Below are positions 23,151-35,799 of a stretch of DNA of 64,000 nucleotides, piece after piece. This DNA comes from Cyprinodon diabolis (Eukaryota > Chordata > Actinopteri > Cyprinodontiformes > Cyprinodontidae): contig CM060069.1 in assembly GCA_030533445.1 (NCBI GenBank), positions 34,272,337 through 34,336,336 on the forward strand. Reading direction: 5' to 3'. A program made the position numbers and the translations under genes. The notes beneath the pieces were generated by a model. It was not told the origin of the DNA. It searched no databases and saw only the letters and a list, made by a program, of their open reading frames with translations. Within the stretch, counting starts at the first letter, position 1. Each line of letters opens with the position of its first letter.

Positions 23151-23533
23151 TGGACTTCAAGATGGTTACAGAGGTCCTTGTTGGGATCCTCTGTTTTAAG
23201 GGGGGAGGTGTTAACAATTACATTAAGACCATACTGTGTTTTACTGCCATTTTAGGTGATAAACCAAGAAAAGATAATAAAAGAAAAAGGATGCATAGTT
23301 TTTTTGAATTTTATTAGAAGTAAGAATCTAAAATTATTGCTCAGTCAGCTGGAGTAAAAAGGTTGTGGAATTTTTTGCAAATACAACTAGCCATTCTTAT
23401 AAGTATCTTACAATCAGCTTTTGATATCTAGAGAATATAGATACCGTAATCTCATTTAAACTAAATTAATATTTTCAGTAATAGAGAAATTACATTTTGC
23501 AACAGATTTATTTCGACCCCTTGAATCTACTAT

Positions 23534-24641
23534 TGTCCTATGCGTAAAGGCTGTCACAGAGCACCAAGTTTTCGAAGCAGAGAGACCATTTGATTTCCCA
23601 ACAAGGTCTATTAAGTAAACTGATTTTCAGGGAACAGCGAGGGCATCTAAGGCAGGAACCTCTGATCTTAACGTTCAGTCCATGTACAGAAGATGAGGTT
23701 GGTTCCAGCCAGTCTGCTGCCAACTAGATGTGGCAGACGCTGCCCCGAGAGTCCCAGATGTTGAAGTCCCAGATGCCAGAGAACAGGCAGGCAGTGTATT
23801 CTCATTATCAGTTCGTATGAAATCATACGAAAAGTTATGCACAGTATTTCGTACGTTTTTGACGTTTTTTTCGTCCTATTTCGTCATATTTTTACGTCTT
23901 GCCTCGAGACAAGATATCTGTGCGCATGCGCATCTTACGCACCATTCAACAACATAGAATTTAATATACAATTAACCCTAACCCTACCATACAAAACAGC
24001 AAGCAACCTAGTGAGATACATCATGAAGTAATTATTGCACTGTCCGTCCCAGTTTTACGTCCATCCGCAGATCTGCTTTTTTTTTTTTGTCTGTCTGGCT
24101 GCGCATGCGCACTGATGTTTTTTCGAGGAAAAATGTACGAAATACTGTGCATAACTTTTCGTACGATTTCATACGAACTGATAATGAGAATATATTGAGG
24201 CAGGAGATCAGACCAGAGCAGAGGAAAGGATGGATAATCCAGAGGGCAAACCCAAAACCAGTGTCGAGGACGTACTCAGGAGTCCAGGCCAGGAGATCAG
24301 AGATCCGAAGATGTACCGAAGGCAAATCCAGGACGATGTCAGGACTTAGTTCCATGGTAGGTAAACAGGCTGAGTCTACCAGGAGTCCAAAGACAAGTCA
24401 GGCAAATAGATCAGAATGGGAACAGGCAGTCTCAGAGGTCCAGAGGGGCAGAACTGGTCAGGAACAAGCAATCAGAATCAACTGGATATTCTCACCAAGG
24501 ACTCCAAGAAAGCAGGTAGAAAGCAGGTTAAATAAAGGTTGGAACAGGTGGATCAGATGAAAGGTACTGAGAAACTAGGAGGAGCTAGGCAGGTGAAAGA
24601 AATGAGTAATCAGGCCAGTCATCAGCACCAAGATCATGACA
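23534..24641. mobile_element. LTR-like element split by a MITE
   Basis: Ends TGTCCTATG...GATCATGACA, flanked by CTAT (23530-23533 and 24642-24645; the match extends to ACTAT if the terminal A is counted). Without the 392-bp MITE and its TA duplication it is about 714 bp, close to the other solo LTRs here (712, 713 and 723 bp), and it shares the terminal TCATGACA motif. Strand is unclear: an AATAAA (near 24533) is on the plus strand, while the minus strand starts TGTCATGATC. Confidence 0.6.
23799..24190. mobile_element. MITE with 56-bp perfect inverted repeats
   Basis: 392 bp flanked by TA (23797-23798 and 24191-24192). Arms 23799-23854 and 24135-24190 are perfect inverted copies over 56 bp. 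Each arm has an internal hairpin, TTCGTATGA-AA-TCATACGAA. The interior includes GCGCATGCGC palindromes and TTAACCCTAACCCTACC, which is telomere-like. No coding potential. The family could belong to a TA-targeting superfamily. Confidence 0.88.
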
Positions 24642-24645
24642 CTAT

Positions 24646-27600
24646 GTTAGAGTTATTGTAAAGTCCTTCTGGTTGAGCAGACAGAATTCGGTGATGTGTG
24701 CTAATTGGCTACTTCCCAAAGCTACACCTGTTTTCAACTAGTGAGGTAATCTAGGAGGCTGCTTTCTGTTCTTTTGTTAATGACAATTTTCTCCCCTTGC
24801 AATAGATGTAACATTTAAGTGATACATTTTTACTGATTAGAATAGTCCCATGGATATTGTTTTAAGAGCTTTAGCTACAGGAAACCCGCTTGGACCTCCA
24901 AGTATACTTTAGAACCATGCTGCCCACCTGCCGTCTTGCGGTGCACATTAGCATGATCAGAGATGGACCAGGGCAGCAGTGGCAGGGGGGAAAATAATCT
25001 GGAAACATAAGGTACTGCACACTAAACTCTGACAAACTCTGCTATTCCAGCTGTGCTTCTGCAGCTATACATCTTTGCTTCTGCTTAACTCAGAGTATGC
25101 CCTTTACACTCCACACTGCTGATTCTGTTATGTGATGTTACCAATGATTCTTCAGGTTCATGGCTTCCTGTTTATGACAAAATTATACCTCTTTCCCCCA
25201 ACCAATGTTGTGCCAGTTCATAGGTAAAAAGAACAAGCTCAAACTTCAGTTCACACAGGTGAAAATGAACTAGCTTACGTTCATAGCTTACTTTTTCAAA
25301 AAACTAAGTTCACAAACCTATAAATGAACTATTTCATGTTAAGTCGGTAAATTAAGCCACAATCCTACACAATAAAACCTCATATTCCACCCTTTAAAAG
25401 TGGGATCATAATATATAGAAAGAACTTGAAAATACTCTATGCAGTCAAGGTACGTTCAATATGCAATGAAGCCTTTATTTAGACAAATTACACAGAACTT
25501 CAGAAACATGCTGCTACATAAGGTTTCTGCTGAAAAGATCTGTATCAAAAATGATTTCTTACGTTCCTCATTCAGTAGCAGATATTTCCCAAGATATGTC
25601 TGATGCTTTAATTCCATGTGTCGCTTTGAGCTTTAAGTGGACATGGCTGACACATGGACTTGTTTGTTAAGTCCCGGTGTGTGTGTTTTTCTGTCCAAGT
25701 CTTCCTTTGTGATATAATAAAACTCTGCCAAGCAATCTGCAAAACTAGCATCAGAAATACTACTAGATGAGTCTGAATTGTGCTGACTAGCACTAGCTAT
25801 GAACGTGCTGTTCTGTCAAGCTGTTTGTCGTAATAAGTGACCTGATATTATCCATTGAAAAGTCTCGTTATCAAATGACTGCTAACGTGAGCTGTGTGTG
25901 TCGTTCATTAGTCTCAGATTGAACGTCTGTTTCATGTTCATTACTTTAAGACTGGCCTGTTCCATTCATCGTTCACAAAAAATATGAACATATCCAGTGA
26001 ACTTGGTTCATTGAAGGTGTTCATAAACCCAACTATCTCAAACTCTCTTCCTCTTTTTTTAACTTCCTGTCTATCACAAGTATAGTAACTTTATTTAGTG
26101 TGGAGGCCTTTTACCTTCTCCTTTTCTCCTCAAAAGATGAACTTTTATTTCCGTATTCAAAGCATAGTCAGAATAGAAATCTTTACATTTCTTGACGAGT
26201 ACCCTTCCATTATACTTTTTAAAATATGAAAACAACCCATTTTTAATCCAGAGGCCCATACCACAAAAAAAGCTCAATGTAGAAGGATTACTTAAGACTT
26301 TTGCAGTTTAACAGATCCAAAATAACGGCGATCGGGATCAGCAGTATCCTGAAGCTAGTTATCAACACACTAACTCGATTCAATTTCAATTGATCATGAA
26401 TCTGTGAAAGCGGAGGTACAGTGAGGAAAATTGGCATTTGAACAACCCGCTTTTTTTCAAGTTCTCCGACTTACCATGGTGACTAGCCTCGATAAAAATT
26501 AATCAATCTTCGGGATGTACTGTACTGTTTATAGCCAGAGCAGCACAACATTCCTCTGTAGCTCTTTTTGTTAAATAATGTTTTATATTGAAAGATATAA
26601 AGAGCTCTGGTTTCAACTACTTTCGGGCCTTTTACATAGTGTTTTCTTGATTATCACCATTTTTTAACCCTATTAACTCTTTAACTCTCCCCTTCAACTT
26701 TGACCAGAGTACCAGCCCCTTTTTGAAGGAAAAAAAAACTAAACTAAACAAAAAAAAATGCATTATGCTGCAAAAACCAAATTTCTCATCTGGGATGTCT
26801 TTTTCAAGTTGATCTAATGTTCCCCAGACAGTTTGGAGGTGAGAAATCCATGTTTGATCTCACTCTTGGTGGGTTATCTAAATGATACTCTCCTTGAATT
26901 ACATGCCAGTTTAGGTGGACCCCCATGTGTTGGTAGGTCTGGATATCTTCGGAACTCTTCAAAAAAATTTTATACTATCTTTGGAATGTACAAAGCTTGG
27001 GAAGGTCTAATTGCTCACTTCTGATTCAGATAGTTCCATTCATTGATCTTCAACATGTTTTTCCACTACAGTGGAAAATGAAACTGCATTCAAATGTTTC
27101 ACTAAAATGATCTCTATGGAGGGACCTTTAAAGTTTATTGCATTGTATTTAGGCATATCCGATTAAGAGAGTACAACAGAGAATGGTATTATTTTTCTTT
27201 CTTTATGAATCCCCCCTAAAATCTAAATTGAACACACAGGAGTATGTGTTTTTAATGTTAAAAAAAAGGACGTAAATATGACTCCAAGGTGCTTCTGCCA
27301 CCATCATTTTACTACCTCTGTAGAGTTTGCATTGATGTTTTTGTCTGGGCCTCAGTTCAGGTTGCACCACAAACGATTTCTTTAAAACATATGATTGTAT
27401 TTCTTTTATTGTTGTTTTTTTATTTCAAATCTTAGAGTAAACCTTTCTCAGAGTTTAAAAAAAAAATTTTTGGATTCCATATGAAGTCCAACATCCTGTT
27501 CCAAGAATAAACAGCTGTGCCTGTTACTCTATTAAGTCCAGAGATTGCTTGTGCAAACAGTGTGAAGAAATATGTTGAAAAGTCTATTACAGCAGTGTTT

Positions 27601-28011
27601 TCCAAACTTATCAAAATGACAGGAAATGATTGAATATTAGCCTATTCAAGTGAGTCTTTTTGTTCAGCCATGTGTGCTGGTGTAAGGCTTTGTCAAACTT
27701 ATTAGCTTTTTAATATTGTGCATAAATCTATTTACACAGTCTTGGTGTGAAAGTATATATTCTGTTCTGTAGGCCAGCAATTCACCACAGTCAGGCATAC
27801 AAAGTGTGATGTGTTAGAGAATCACAGGTAACGATGTGGAAAATATAAGTTTAGCGGAGTATGAGCCAGGCCAGTATCCCCAGAAGTGGTAGATTTTGCC
27901 AAAAACACTGGAAGTGTCTGTGTACAAATACTCCCACCAAAATTCTGAATGTTTTTTTTTTTCAAATAAAAACTAAAATAAGATTTAGCTAACCTCATTC
28001 TCACAATGATC
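24646..28011. other. Intergenic DNA with one possible degenerate repeat
   Basis: A+T-rich DNA without recognisable genes. From about 25204 to 26045 many GTTCA/TGAAC words occur (GTTCACAAA, GTTCATAGC, ATGAACTA, CGTTCACAAA), resembling the ends of a fish GTTCA-rich DNA repeat, but I could not define termini or a target duplication. Confidence 0.4.
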
Positions 28012-28300
28012 ATTGTGCTTGGACATTGTTTGTGGGGTCCCCCAGGGGTCAGTATTGGGGCCAAAATTATTTATCCTTTATATTAATGACACTGCAAAGC
28101 TTCTAAAATACTTGCATTTGTTTTGTTTGCAGACAAGACTAACATCTAACAGCAGATAATTTAGATCAGCTTATGGCTGATATCAACTTTGAGTTATGTC
28201 AACTTAGGATATGGTTTGAAATTAACAAGCTATCATTAAATTTGGATAAAACCAAGTATATGTTGTTTGGAAACTGCAAAAGTAAAACAAATTAACTTCA
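28012..28300 (+). pseudogene. Non-LTR reverse transcriptase fragment
   Basis: [27 protein letters not shown] (RT block 4) is readable from about 28030. The FADD catalytic region is lost to a frameshift (reads as CLQTRLT), and a later block resembles NKLSLNLDKTKYMLFGN in a different frame. It comes from a LINE of the Rex1/CR1/L2 type. Only about 290 bp remain. Confidence 0.75.
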
Positions 28301-28304
28301 GCTT

Positions 28305-28700
28305 GCCCCCACTAGCTCAGGACGAGAGCTGAGGAGCACAGCGGCAGCTTGGAGTAGCCTGTCGAGAAATAGCACTAACAATATTGCCTGGAAGAGGCTA
28401 CAGCTTGCCTGGTTTTACTAGAGGCTACAGATAATTAAAGCAGAACGATGGAAGGGAAAGCGGCTGCGGCTTAATGTCAGGAGATTGGTGTGAGATCGGA
28501 GGAGCCACCAAGCGACGGAGCAAGAAGAGACAACGGCAGGCCATGGCTGGGCTCTGGAGAACTGCTGGGGATGGACAGAGTGCAGCTGTGGATCAGAGGA
28601 AAGTGCTGCTGGAGGGAGTGACTAAACAGGATGAGAGAAGCAGCAACTGGTCCATGCCTGAGGTAAGACAGGAAACGGTCTTTCCAGGGCAAAATTAAAA
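28305..28700 (+). other. G+C-richer block with splice-donor-like site
   Basis: This segment is clearly richer in G and C than its surroundings and contains CCTGAGGTAAGACAG (about 28656-28670), close to a consensus splice donor. A short open frame (28474-28698) shows no family I recognise. It could be a 5' exon of a non-coding transcript or a piece of an old LTR/LINE leader; I cannot decide. Confidence 0.3.
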
Positions 28701-30284
28701 CAGCCTTCTTTAAAGCTTGATCCTGCAATCTAATGTAAATTGATCTACTAATCAATTAACACGACGGGTAAAGTGGCATTGCGGAAGCCATTTTGTACTA
28801 TGTCGGCCTCAATTGGATGGGAGAGGTGGTGTGAGGGAATGGTTCATGTCGCTGCAGTCACCATCTGTAGATCCATTTTCCACAGAAGTGCTAATGCATA
28901 TTCAACATTATAGCCTGAATTCAGTAGCCATCCAAGGAATTGTAATTCTTTTTTGTGTATGTGTTTTTAATAAATAGAGACAAGTTACAAGTTGTCTTTA
29001 GCTGTTAACTGTTTATAAATCCCCCAAATTTAATACAGTTAAAAATATATTTGTTGACACAGTTGTCTTTGTGCCGAAAGCCACGGAAAATGCTTAACTT
29101 TCCAATTAATAGTGATAAAGTATGTTTCTGTTTTGTTTTAAGGTCAACAATAAAACACTGCTTGAGTTGTCTGTTGTTAAATTGAATCTACTATAACTAG
29201 AAATGCAGCTTAATAAAATACTCTATCATTAAAAATGTAAATAATGAGGGTAAAATCTACAAATAGATTTTGGAATAAACCACTTATGCAATGTCTAAAG
29301 TTTAAAAGATAGAGAGAGATGTTTGCAAATATAATTTAAATTTAAGTTGATGTATCTTCTGGGGTGTTTACTTTAATAAAGTCATAGAATAAAATTCAAC
29401 AGCAGTGAGACATTGCTTTTATCTTCTAATTTTAAACATCACAGAAGGATAACAAAACAGAAGTAGGGGAGAAAAAAATCTGCCCCTTAAGCTTGCCTTT
29501 GTTTAATTTTTTGTAATGCATCATTTTACTTATCATTTATATCATCAGCTGTCTTTGCAAATCGCTAAATGGCAACTGTTCTATAATTCCCAATTAAGGT
29601 GAACAGATTGGATTGTCTCGATGATTGCTTACTTTGATAAAGACTCTCAGCCCCATGTGTTTGCCAAAAAAATCACATTATAATAATAAGTAATTATTTT
29701 TGATGTTGATTGAAATAACGGACATATCGATCCGCATGAATCAGATTAGCCCAGAGAAGATGAAAAAAAACATGTATAAAACAGGAGTGTACAGTGTGAC
29801 TGAGGTTTTTCCAATTGGTTATTCTAAATGGCATATTGCAAGGCTTTTTAATCACATTTAATCACACTGAAGGGCTGAAGACTAGATGTTGCCTTGACAA
29901 CATCCATTACTATTTATTGGAATCAGTGGTCCCAGCTGAGACTACACGGGGGGGACAGATAAGGAACTCAGACTTGCAGTCTCAGTAAACATGTCCTCTA
30001 AATCTCAGGGTTCAGTCAAAGTTTAAGCTGTTGAAGCTGTTCACCAAAGTTTAGCAGGTTGAGTACTGCTCGTAGATCAACCACAACCTCCCCAAAAGCA
30101 AGTCCACAAATCACAGTATACTTCAGAAAAGGTGGCTATGAAAACATGCACATAGCACACAGCTTTATGCATAATAACACTACACAGATACATTTATATA
30201 CAATTATTCTAACAGATGACGACTGTCATTTCAACAACTGTTAAGTCAGTTGTCTTTATAATCAATGTAAAAGTCTTTACACAG
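28701..30284. other. Intergenic DNA, nothing recognised
   Basis: A+T-rich, with no convincing coding frame, RNA gene or repeat edge. Confidence 0.5.
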
Positions 30285-30480
30285 TGGAGTGTCGGCCTAG
30301 TGTGATAGAGGAGTGCGCTTGTTCTCTGAGAAGGTTGCAAGTACCCGGTTCGATCCCAACAGTCTCCACTCTGGGTTTCTGAACCCTTAACACCACACTG
30401 CTCCCCGGGTGCGACACAAAGGCAGCCCACTACTCCCCATGTGGATTGGTCAAGTGCAAAGAGTGACTTTGTGGGACAAT
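30285..30480 (+). repeat. tRNA-derived SINE, copy 1
   Basis: The head (about 30290-30355) contains a degraded A box and a clear B box, GGTTCGATCCC. The body reads CACTCTGGGTTTCTGAACCC then CTGCTCCCCGGGTGCGACAC and GGCAGCCCACTACTCCCC, a core shared with the copies at 44048, 56285 and 56878. It is a retroposed SINE, not a tRNA gene. Confidence 0.8.
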
Positions 30481-30723
30481 AGAGGGATTTACATTTTTTT
30501 ACATAAAAAGATGCATAGATAAAAAATAATTTTGATAGTTTATGTATATGTCCCTCAAAACATTTTTTTATTTAACAGCTTAAAGCCACAGCTATGAAAA
30601 TACTCAAACCAAACTCAAGATATGTCAATTTGTGTTATACCTATTGTGTAATTATTTGTTCTGTTTTATGTAAATACCTGAAATAAATATGTAATGATAA
30701 TATTCTAGTAGAGATTATCTATC

Positions 30724-30791
<68 letters not shown>
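30724..30791. repeat. (TA)n(GA)n microsatellite
   Basis: TATATATATATATATA then about 26 GA units. Confidence 0.97.
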
Positions 30792-30793
<2 letters not shown>

Positions 30794-30794
30794 C

Positions 30795-33095
30795 TAAGGT
30801 ACAAGGCTTTGAATTTAGAAACCCCAGGGGGAACTCAGAACTGAACTTCAGGTCCTTGTGTTGAAGAGTAACAGATGAGGGAGTTTGTGATGCCTCCAGG
30901 GTGTATTCCAATACAGGTATTTCAGGCAAGTTCACCTGGGGAAAAAAGCCTCAGAGTGAACAAGCTGGCAGGGATTACATACACTGTCTGGGTTCAGGTA
31001 TGACTTGGAATTTCCCAGGAGAAACCAGAGAATACAGCCGAACAAAAGGATGGCTTACCATATGAGACCCAGATATAAAGCAAGAGTTAGTTAAGGGCCC
31101 ATAAAGTATATAAAACTTTGGGAGAACATTTTTTCATACTATTTATTAACAAATTCACAGAAAATTTTATTTTAGCCAGTTTTGAATGATCTCTTATTTC
31201 AACATGTTTTTTGTTTTGTTTGTTTGTTTTTTTCTGGCATTGATATATGACTTGCTTATATAACTACATGTTGCAGTTAGTTTCATATTAGGTATGATCA
31301 GGGTTTCTTTCTTTCCCAGGTGTTACTGGTCCCCATAGGCTACCCATTAACTCCCAGTGGAGAGGTCTAACCCCTTTTAAATCCCCACAACCCCCTCAGA
31401 GAAGTTCTTCTAGAGTTAGATTAAGTACAGTAACCTAAAATGCAAACCGGTTTTATTTAAAGTAAGCACATACACCAAGGACTTGAATAATCTGGCACTG
31501 ATTAATATCTCCTGCTTATGTCATTGACATTTGATCCTTATGTCATTGACAATGAGTTGCAGACATTGTTGATTTCATTGCTTCAGTTAAACTGAAAGTT
31601 GTCTCTTGGAACATGACATCTCCCTGAGATGCAAGAGATGCAAAATACTCTTGCTGTGAGATTATCACCAAAAACCTTAAGAAATTCCCATACCCATTAT
31701 ATACCTAAATCCATCTAGTTACACTTTTGTTTTTTTAACTTTCGGAAATTCAGTTTCTGCTGGCAAAAATGTAATTACTATAATTACAGTTACAGACTAA
31801 GAATACTGTTTTGACGAGGAAAAATCTTATTTTATTGGTCTACAAATTGAAATAACAGAGAGGAGAGATCATTTTAAAAAATGTTAAAGCAGCCTGTCAA
31901 AAAATAATAACAAACGAAAAATTAAAAAAAGAACGACCTGCCATTGCATACTTCAAATAAGCCCTTGCATTTACTTGACCAGCAAACTTCTTCCCAGCCA
32001 TCTCCCTCTCCTTTGCATTTGTAGCGCGGTGTCTTGTTCTTTTAAATACTATCTCAGTTTTGTTTTTTTATTTATTTCTGCATTCAAATCTTGTCTGTAG
32101 TCATGGTGACTCTTTGATTCAGCGTTCCACTGACAATGGCTTTTCACACTTGTTACGCATGTGCTCAACTCTGATTGGAACTACAATAGCAGCCATTCAA
32201 AATGGCCCTTCCCAGTCAAACGCCAGCTGAATGGCAGCCTACTCCCCTGTGACTCCAAGCAAAATTCCCTCCAACTTCCGGCAACTGGCCTTCTCCTAGG
32301 CGTGCATTTTTTTTTTTTACTCTGACTCCACCCTTTCACTTAGGTACAGAGTCTGACCAGAAGATAATACTTCTCTTTAGATCCTAATGTCCACAAATCA
32401 TGACAGAAAGAATATTTTAGTACAAAGATTGATGTTTAACAGGGATTGTAGGGGACCAGCCAAGGGCCAATCAAGGAAAGTTGGGAAATTTTAAATGGCT
32501 ACTATTGTACTCAGAGTTGATAAGAATTACTATACTGTACTCAGAGTTGATACAATTAACTCAGAGCAGCTTTTGTGAAACAGAAAATTTGTAGTTTCCA
32601 TCCTTAGGCTAGATAAATTCACAGTTGACGATTTGAGTTGAAGTTTGTTAAACCTGCTTATTGAAACAGATTGCTGGTCTTCTAGTTCAAGCCAACTCTG
32701 TGCATCCAATACTAGAACCAAAAAAGGAGAAACAGCTTCACTTCCTATGCTCCACTTATCTCGAGACAACTCCTATAGGAGTGTAAAAGTACAAAAACTG
32801 AGTTCTTTTACATTAAAGCTGAAACCCCAAAACTGCCTTTGTTTATTATTTTATTTTAATTCTCATTTATTGTTTTATTTAGTTATAGCACTTCAAATTG
32901 TTTTTGCACTGAATTGTTCTATATAAATAAATAAAAAGAAGCATTTAACCCTGAAAATGTAACACTTTAGCTTTTGCTGTTCAGACCAGATGAAAGACAC
33001 ACTGAAGATCCTTCCTGCAAAATGCCAGGTAGTAAAGTAGTAAAACTTCTTGCAAAAATCACTTACTAAATTTAATTTCCTTTTGGGATAGATCA
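30795..33095. other. Intergenic DNA, nothing recognised
   Basis: A short duplication, (T)ACTCAGAGTTGATA at about 32510-32555, and several homopolymers are the only structure seen. No gene or repeat is supported. Confidence 0.45.
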
Positions 33096-33100
33096 AATAT

Positions 33101-33813
33101 TGTTAGGAATCCAGTTTGTGTGGTCTGTTTATGTGTTTCCTTTTCTCCACCACCAGGAGGTGCCCTGTCTTCCTTGGGCCTCCCTGCACACCTGCAGCTC
33201 ATTGGAACATTATCTGGAGGAGTATTTGAGCAGTGGGCTGTCACTACCTCGACGCCAGAGTGTTTGCCAGTTTTGGGTACTCTAGCCAAGCTGAGATTAG
33301 CTGAAACTAACCTAAGCGTTGTTTCTCTGAGACTTATGTGCTTTTGTCTTTGTTTTTTCAGCAGGAAGACTTCCTGTTTAACTGGATACCTGGACCTTCT
33401 CCCCCTGGAAGGAAAAGCCGAGTTCTTACTGAGCATGATCCAATCAAGTTCCCATCGGAAATTCGAGTGACAGTCTGCTCCATTGCTCCTCCGGGTCCAA
33501 CGTTTGTCTACCTGTCCGCCCTCCAATGTGTTCACTATTTTCTGGATGATCCCACACAGATTGGATTCAAAGACTGACAAGGCCTCCCTCAAACGTCAGT
33601 CCCTCTCCAGCATTATCAAACAACATCCCAGATTCCCACGGTACCTGAACTGACCTCTGAACTTACCTTCTCATTTCCAGTTCCGGTTCACCAGCTCACT
33701 GAGTTCCAGATGCAACCCCTGTACCCTTACCTCAATAAACCTTTTAAACTTTTCCCGTGTTCTCTGAGCGGTATCTCTGCATTGGGGTCAGTTTTGTAAA
33801 ACCGATCATGACA
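33101..33813 (+). mobile_element. Solo LTR with 5-bp target duplication
   Basis: 713 bp, TGTTAGGAATCC...CCGATCATGACA, flanked by AATAT (33096-33100 and 33814-33818). CTCAATAAACCTTTT at about 33732 is the likely poly(A) region, giving plus orientation. The terminal GATCATGACA and the length match the other ~715-bp LTRs in the window, though the bodies differ. Open frames on both strands inside it look fortuitous. Confidence 0.88.
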
Positions 33814-33818
33814 AATAT

Positions 33819-34942
33819 CAGGCAAAAGTACTTATACACTTTAAGTTTTACATTACTGTAAATGCATGCACCTACTTTTACATTTAGATATGTGTAATAA
33901 GAGTATTACACTGATGAAAATTACATGACCTTTACACTGAAATAGATCAGATTTAGCACATTTGTAATAAACTTATCATCACATGTTCCTCATGCTGACA
34001 AATAAAACATGCAAACAAAAGATGATTTAATGTGGTGCACATGTGATAAACATTTGAATACACATGGAACATGATAACCACATCTAAATACATCTGAATT
34101 TCCATCTATCTTAGGCTAGTAATGCATGTAAACTTAATATTTAGTAACAAAACGTTGTTAATGCTAATCATCAAATATGGTAAAAAAAAACAAAATTTTC
34201 CCCTTCATTACTCTCACTACTCGATATAGCTGTAAGAAATATATCGAAATATATAAAATATAAAAGAATGGCGACCTGTTTTGGACTATTGGAGATAGGA
34301 ACCGACCCCAATGTGAATCGGATTTAATAAGCTTGAAAAGATGGATGGATGCAAGAAATCCCAGGTTAGTGTAAGAGCAAGGAAAGAGGAAACTAATGGA
34401 ACTGAGTTATATCATGCAAGATAGACAATGGAAACCATATGAACCATGTGCATACACATGTTGGCAGTGTATGATTGTCATTTTATAATAGCTGTCTGTA
34501 ATAGTTTGAGACATTTGCTGAATTTGTGGCTTTTGATGTCAAAAGACAGAACAAATCCACGTCGGGGTTTTATTGAATTAGATTCATGTGAATCAAGATC
34601 TGGCTACTGTTCATTTCTAGAAACCTAGAGTAGGCTAAGTAAAAACAAAAGTAGACATACTGGAGCAGTGGAGAAGCAGTGTTCAGGGTTCCAATGTCAG
34701 TGCCATCAAATCAAACACTGAGAACCGGTCAAGTCTTGTTTTATAGTTAGTTGACATAGCTGTCACCCATATGCTACATAGGATAGAGGGTAGATTATAT
34801 TCCTATGATATAGCACAATGAATATGAGATAAGTCTTACAGAAAGAAATGCAGCTGTGCATCATGTGCGTTGTTATTTGCTGTCCTTCCATCTTATTTTA
34901 ACATGTATTAGTTTGTTGTGACAGGCTGATGATTTTCTACAG
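33819..34942. other. Intergenic DNA, nothing recognised
   Basis: A+T-rich. A GATGGATGGATG microsatellite-like remnant sits near 34340. No gene seen. Confidence 0.45.
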
Positions 34943-35016
34943 GGCAGTCTCCTTTCGAAACCCAGAGGAAAAGGCCTGGCTGACAAAAACCATCTGGCAT
35001 CTCATCATTATTCAGA
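34943..35016 (+). other. Candidate coding exon, PH-domain-like end
   Basis: The DNA is locally richer in G and C and is bounded by TTTTCTACAG (acceptor-like, AG at 34941-34942) and GTAACC (donor-like, 35017). One frame reads AVSFRNPEEKAWLTKTIW, which has the flavour of the last helix of a PH domain (PEEK-x-W). No other part of a domain is nearby. It may be a lone exon of a host gene or chance; I do not recognise a family with confidence. Confidence 0.3.
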
Positions 35017-35799
35017 GTAACCCCCAGACCCGCTGGACAGAGGCCTGTCCGTCATGTATCACCAAGGGATATAAAACAAACAGTGCTACATGTAATTCCA
35101 CAAATCAGACCAACAATGCTAGATTTACACAAGAAAATAAAATAATAAATGCATTAGGATATAAGATATACAGACCCTATGTTAGGATGATTGTACAGAC
35201 AAGTTAACGTCAGCCAAACAAGACAAATGATGGAACTAGGCAGCATTATATTTTTGTTTTTGTTTTTTTTTCTTATAAACTGGATGTCAATATTAAAAAG
35301 CAAACTGGAGACTAGAAAACTTAAATTTTATCTGCATCTTGTTTATATCAAGCAAATGTGCAGTTCATCTTAACAGGCTAGTTATTGTGCTTAGGGTTTA
35401 TAGTGAAAGTTTATCTGAAAGTGATTTAATTTCACACTGGTCCTGCTTTTTGAAGTTGTTTCACCAAAATTCAATTGAAAATTTTAGAATGAGCCATGTT
35501 ATTTAAAGCGGAGTTGCCCTAGCCTGGGTCCTCCTGATACTGTTCAACTTACAAAAGAGTTAATGTCACCTACTATACTATGATTGTAATCATTTCTCCT
35601 CCAGGAGCTCATTCGTGATTACATTATAGTATCCTGTTGGATTATTTTTTTGCAACTTCTGTATTTTACTCTTTGCTTTTGATTTAGTTGCTGGTTAAAC
35701 ATAAGATTTATTAATGAAAAAAATCTATTTATACAATCTATAAATACAGAGATACTGATTTTTGCAGAATGTCAAACACAATGATGTTTGCTACAAGCT

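Larger units (their letters stand above)
17630..23213 (+). mobile_element. Gypsy (Gmr1-like) LTR retrotransposon, decayed, split by Tc1
   Basis: 5' LTR (17630-18019), a tRNA-Pro-like primer site, SCAN-like gag, a degraded zinc knuckle, aspartic protease, an inserted Tc1 element (20416-22027), then integrase, and a polypurine tract AAGGGGGGAGG just before TGTTA at 23209. Protease and integrase are in one reading frame on either side of the Tc1 insertion, with no space for reverse transcriptase between them. That is the pol order known for Gmr1-type Gypsy elements. Reverse transcriptase and RNase H are missing downstream of integrase (junction about 23150), and the 3' LTR is lost after about 5 bp. 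Multiple frameshifts show it is old. Confidence 0.85.

Noticed and set aside
23950..23990. Interstitial telomere array (TTAACCCTAACCCTACC)
   Set aside because: Only about two and a half units, within a MITE; too short to be a telomere or fusion point.
30290..30360. A tRNA gene
   Set aside because: The B box is good but the A box is degraded, no cloverleaf forms, and the same head occurs in a dispersed SINE family with a common body.
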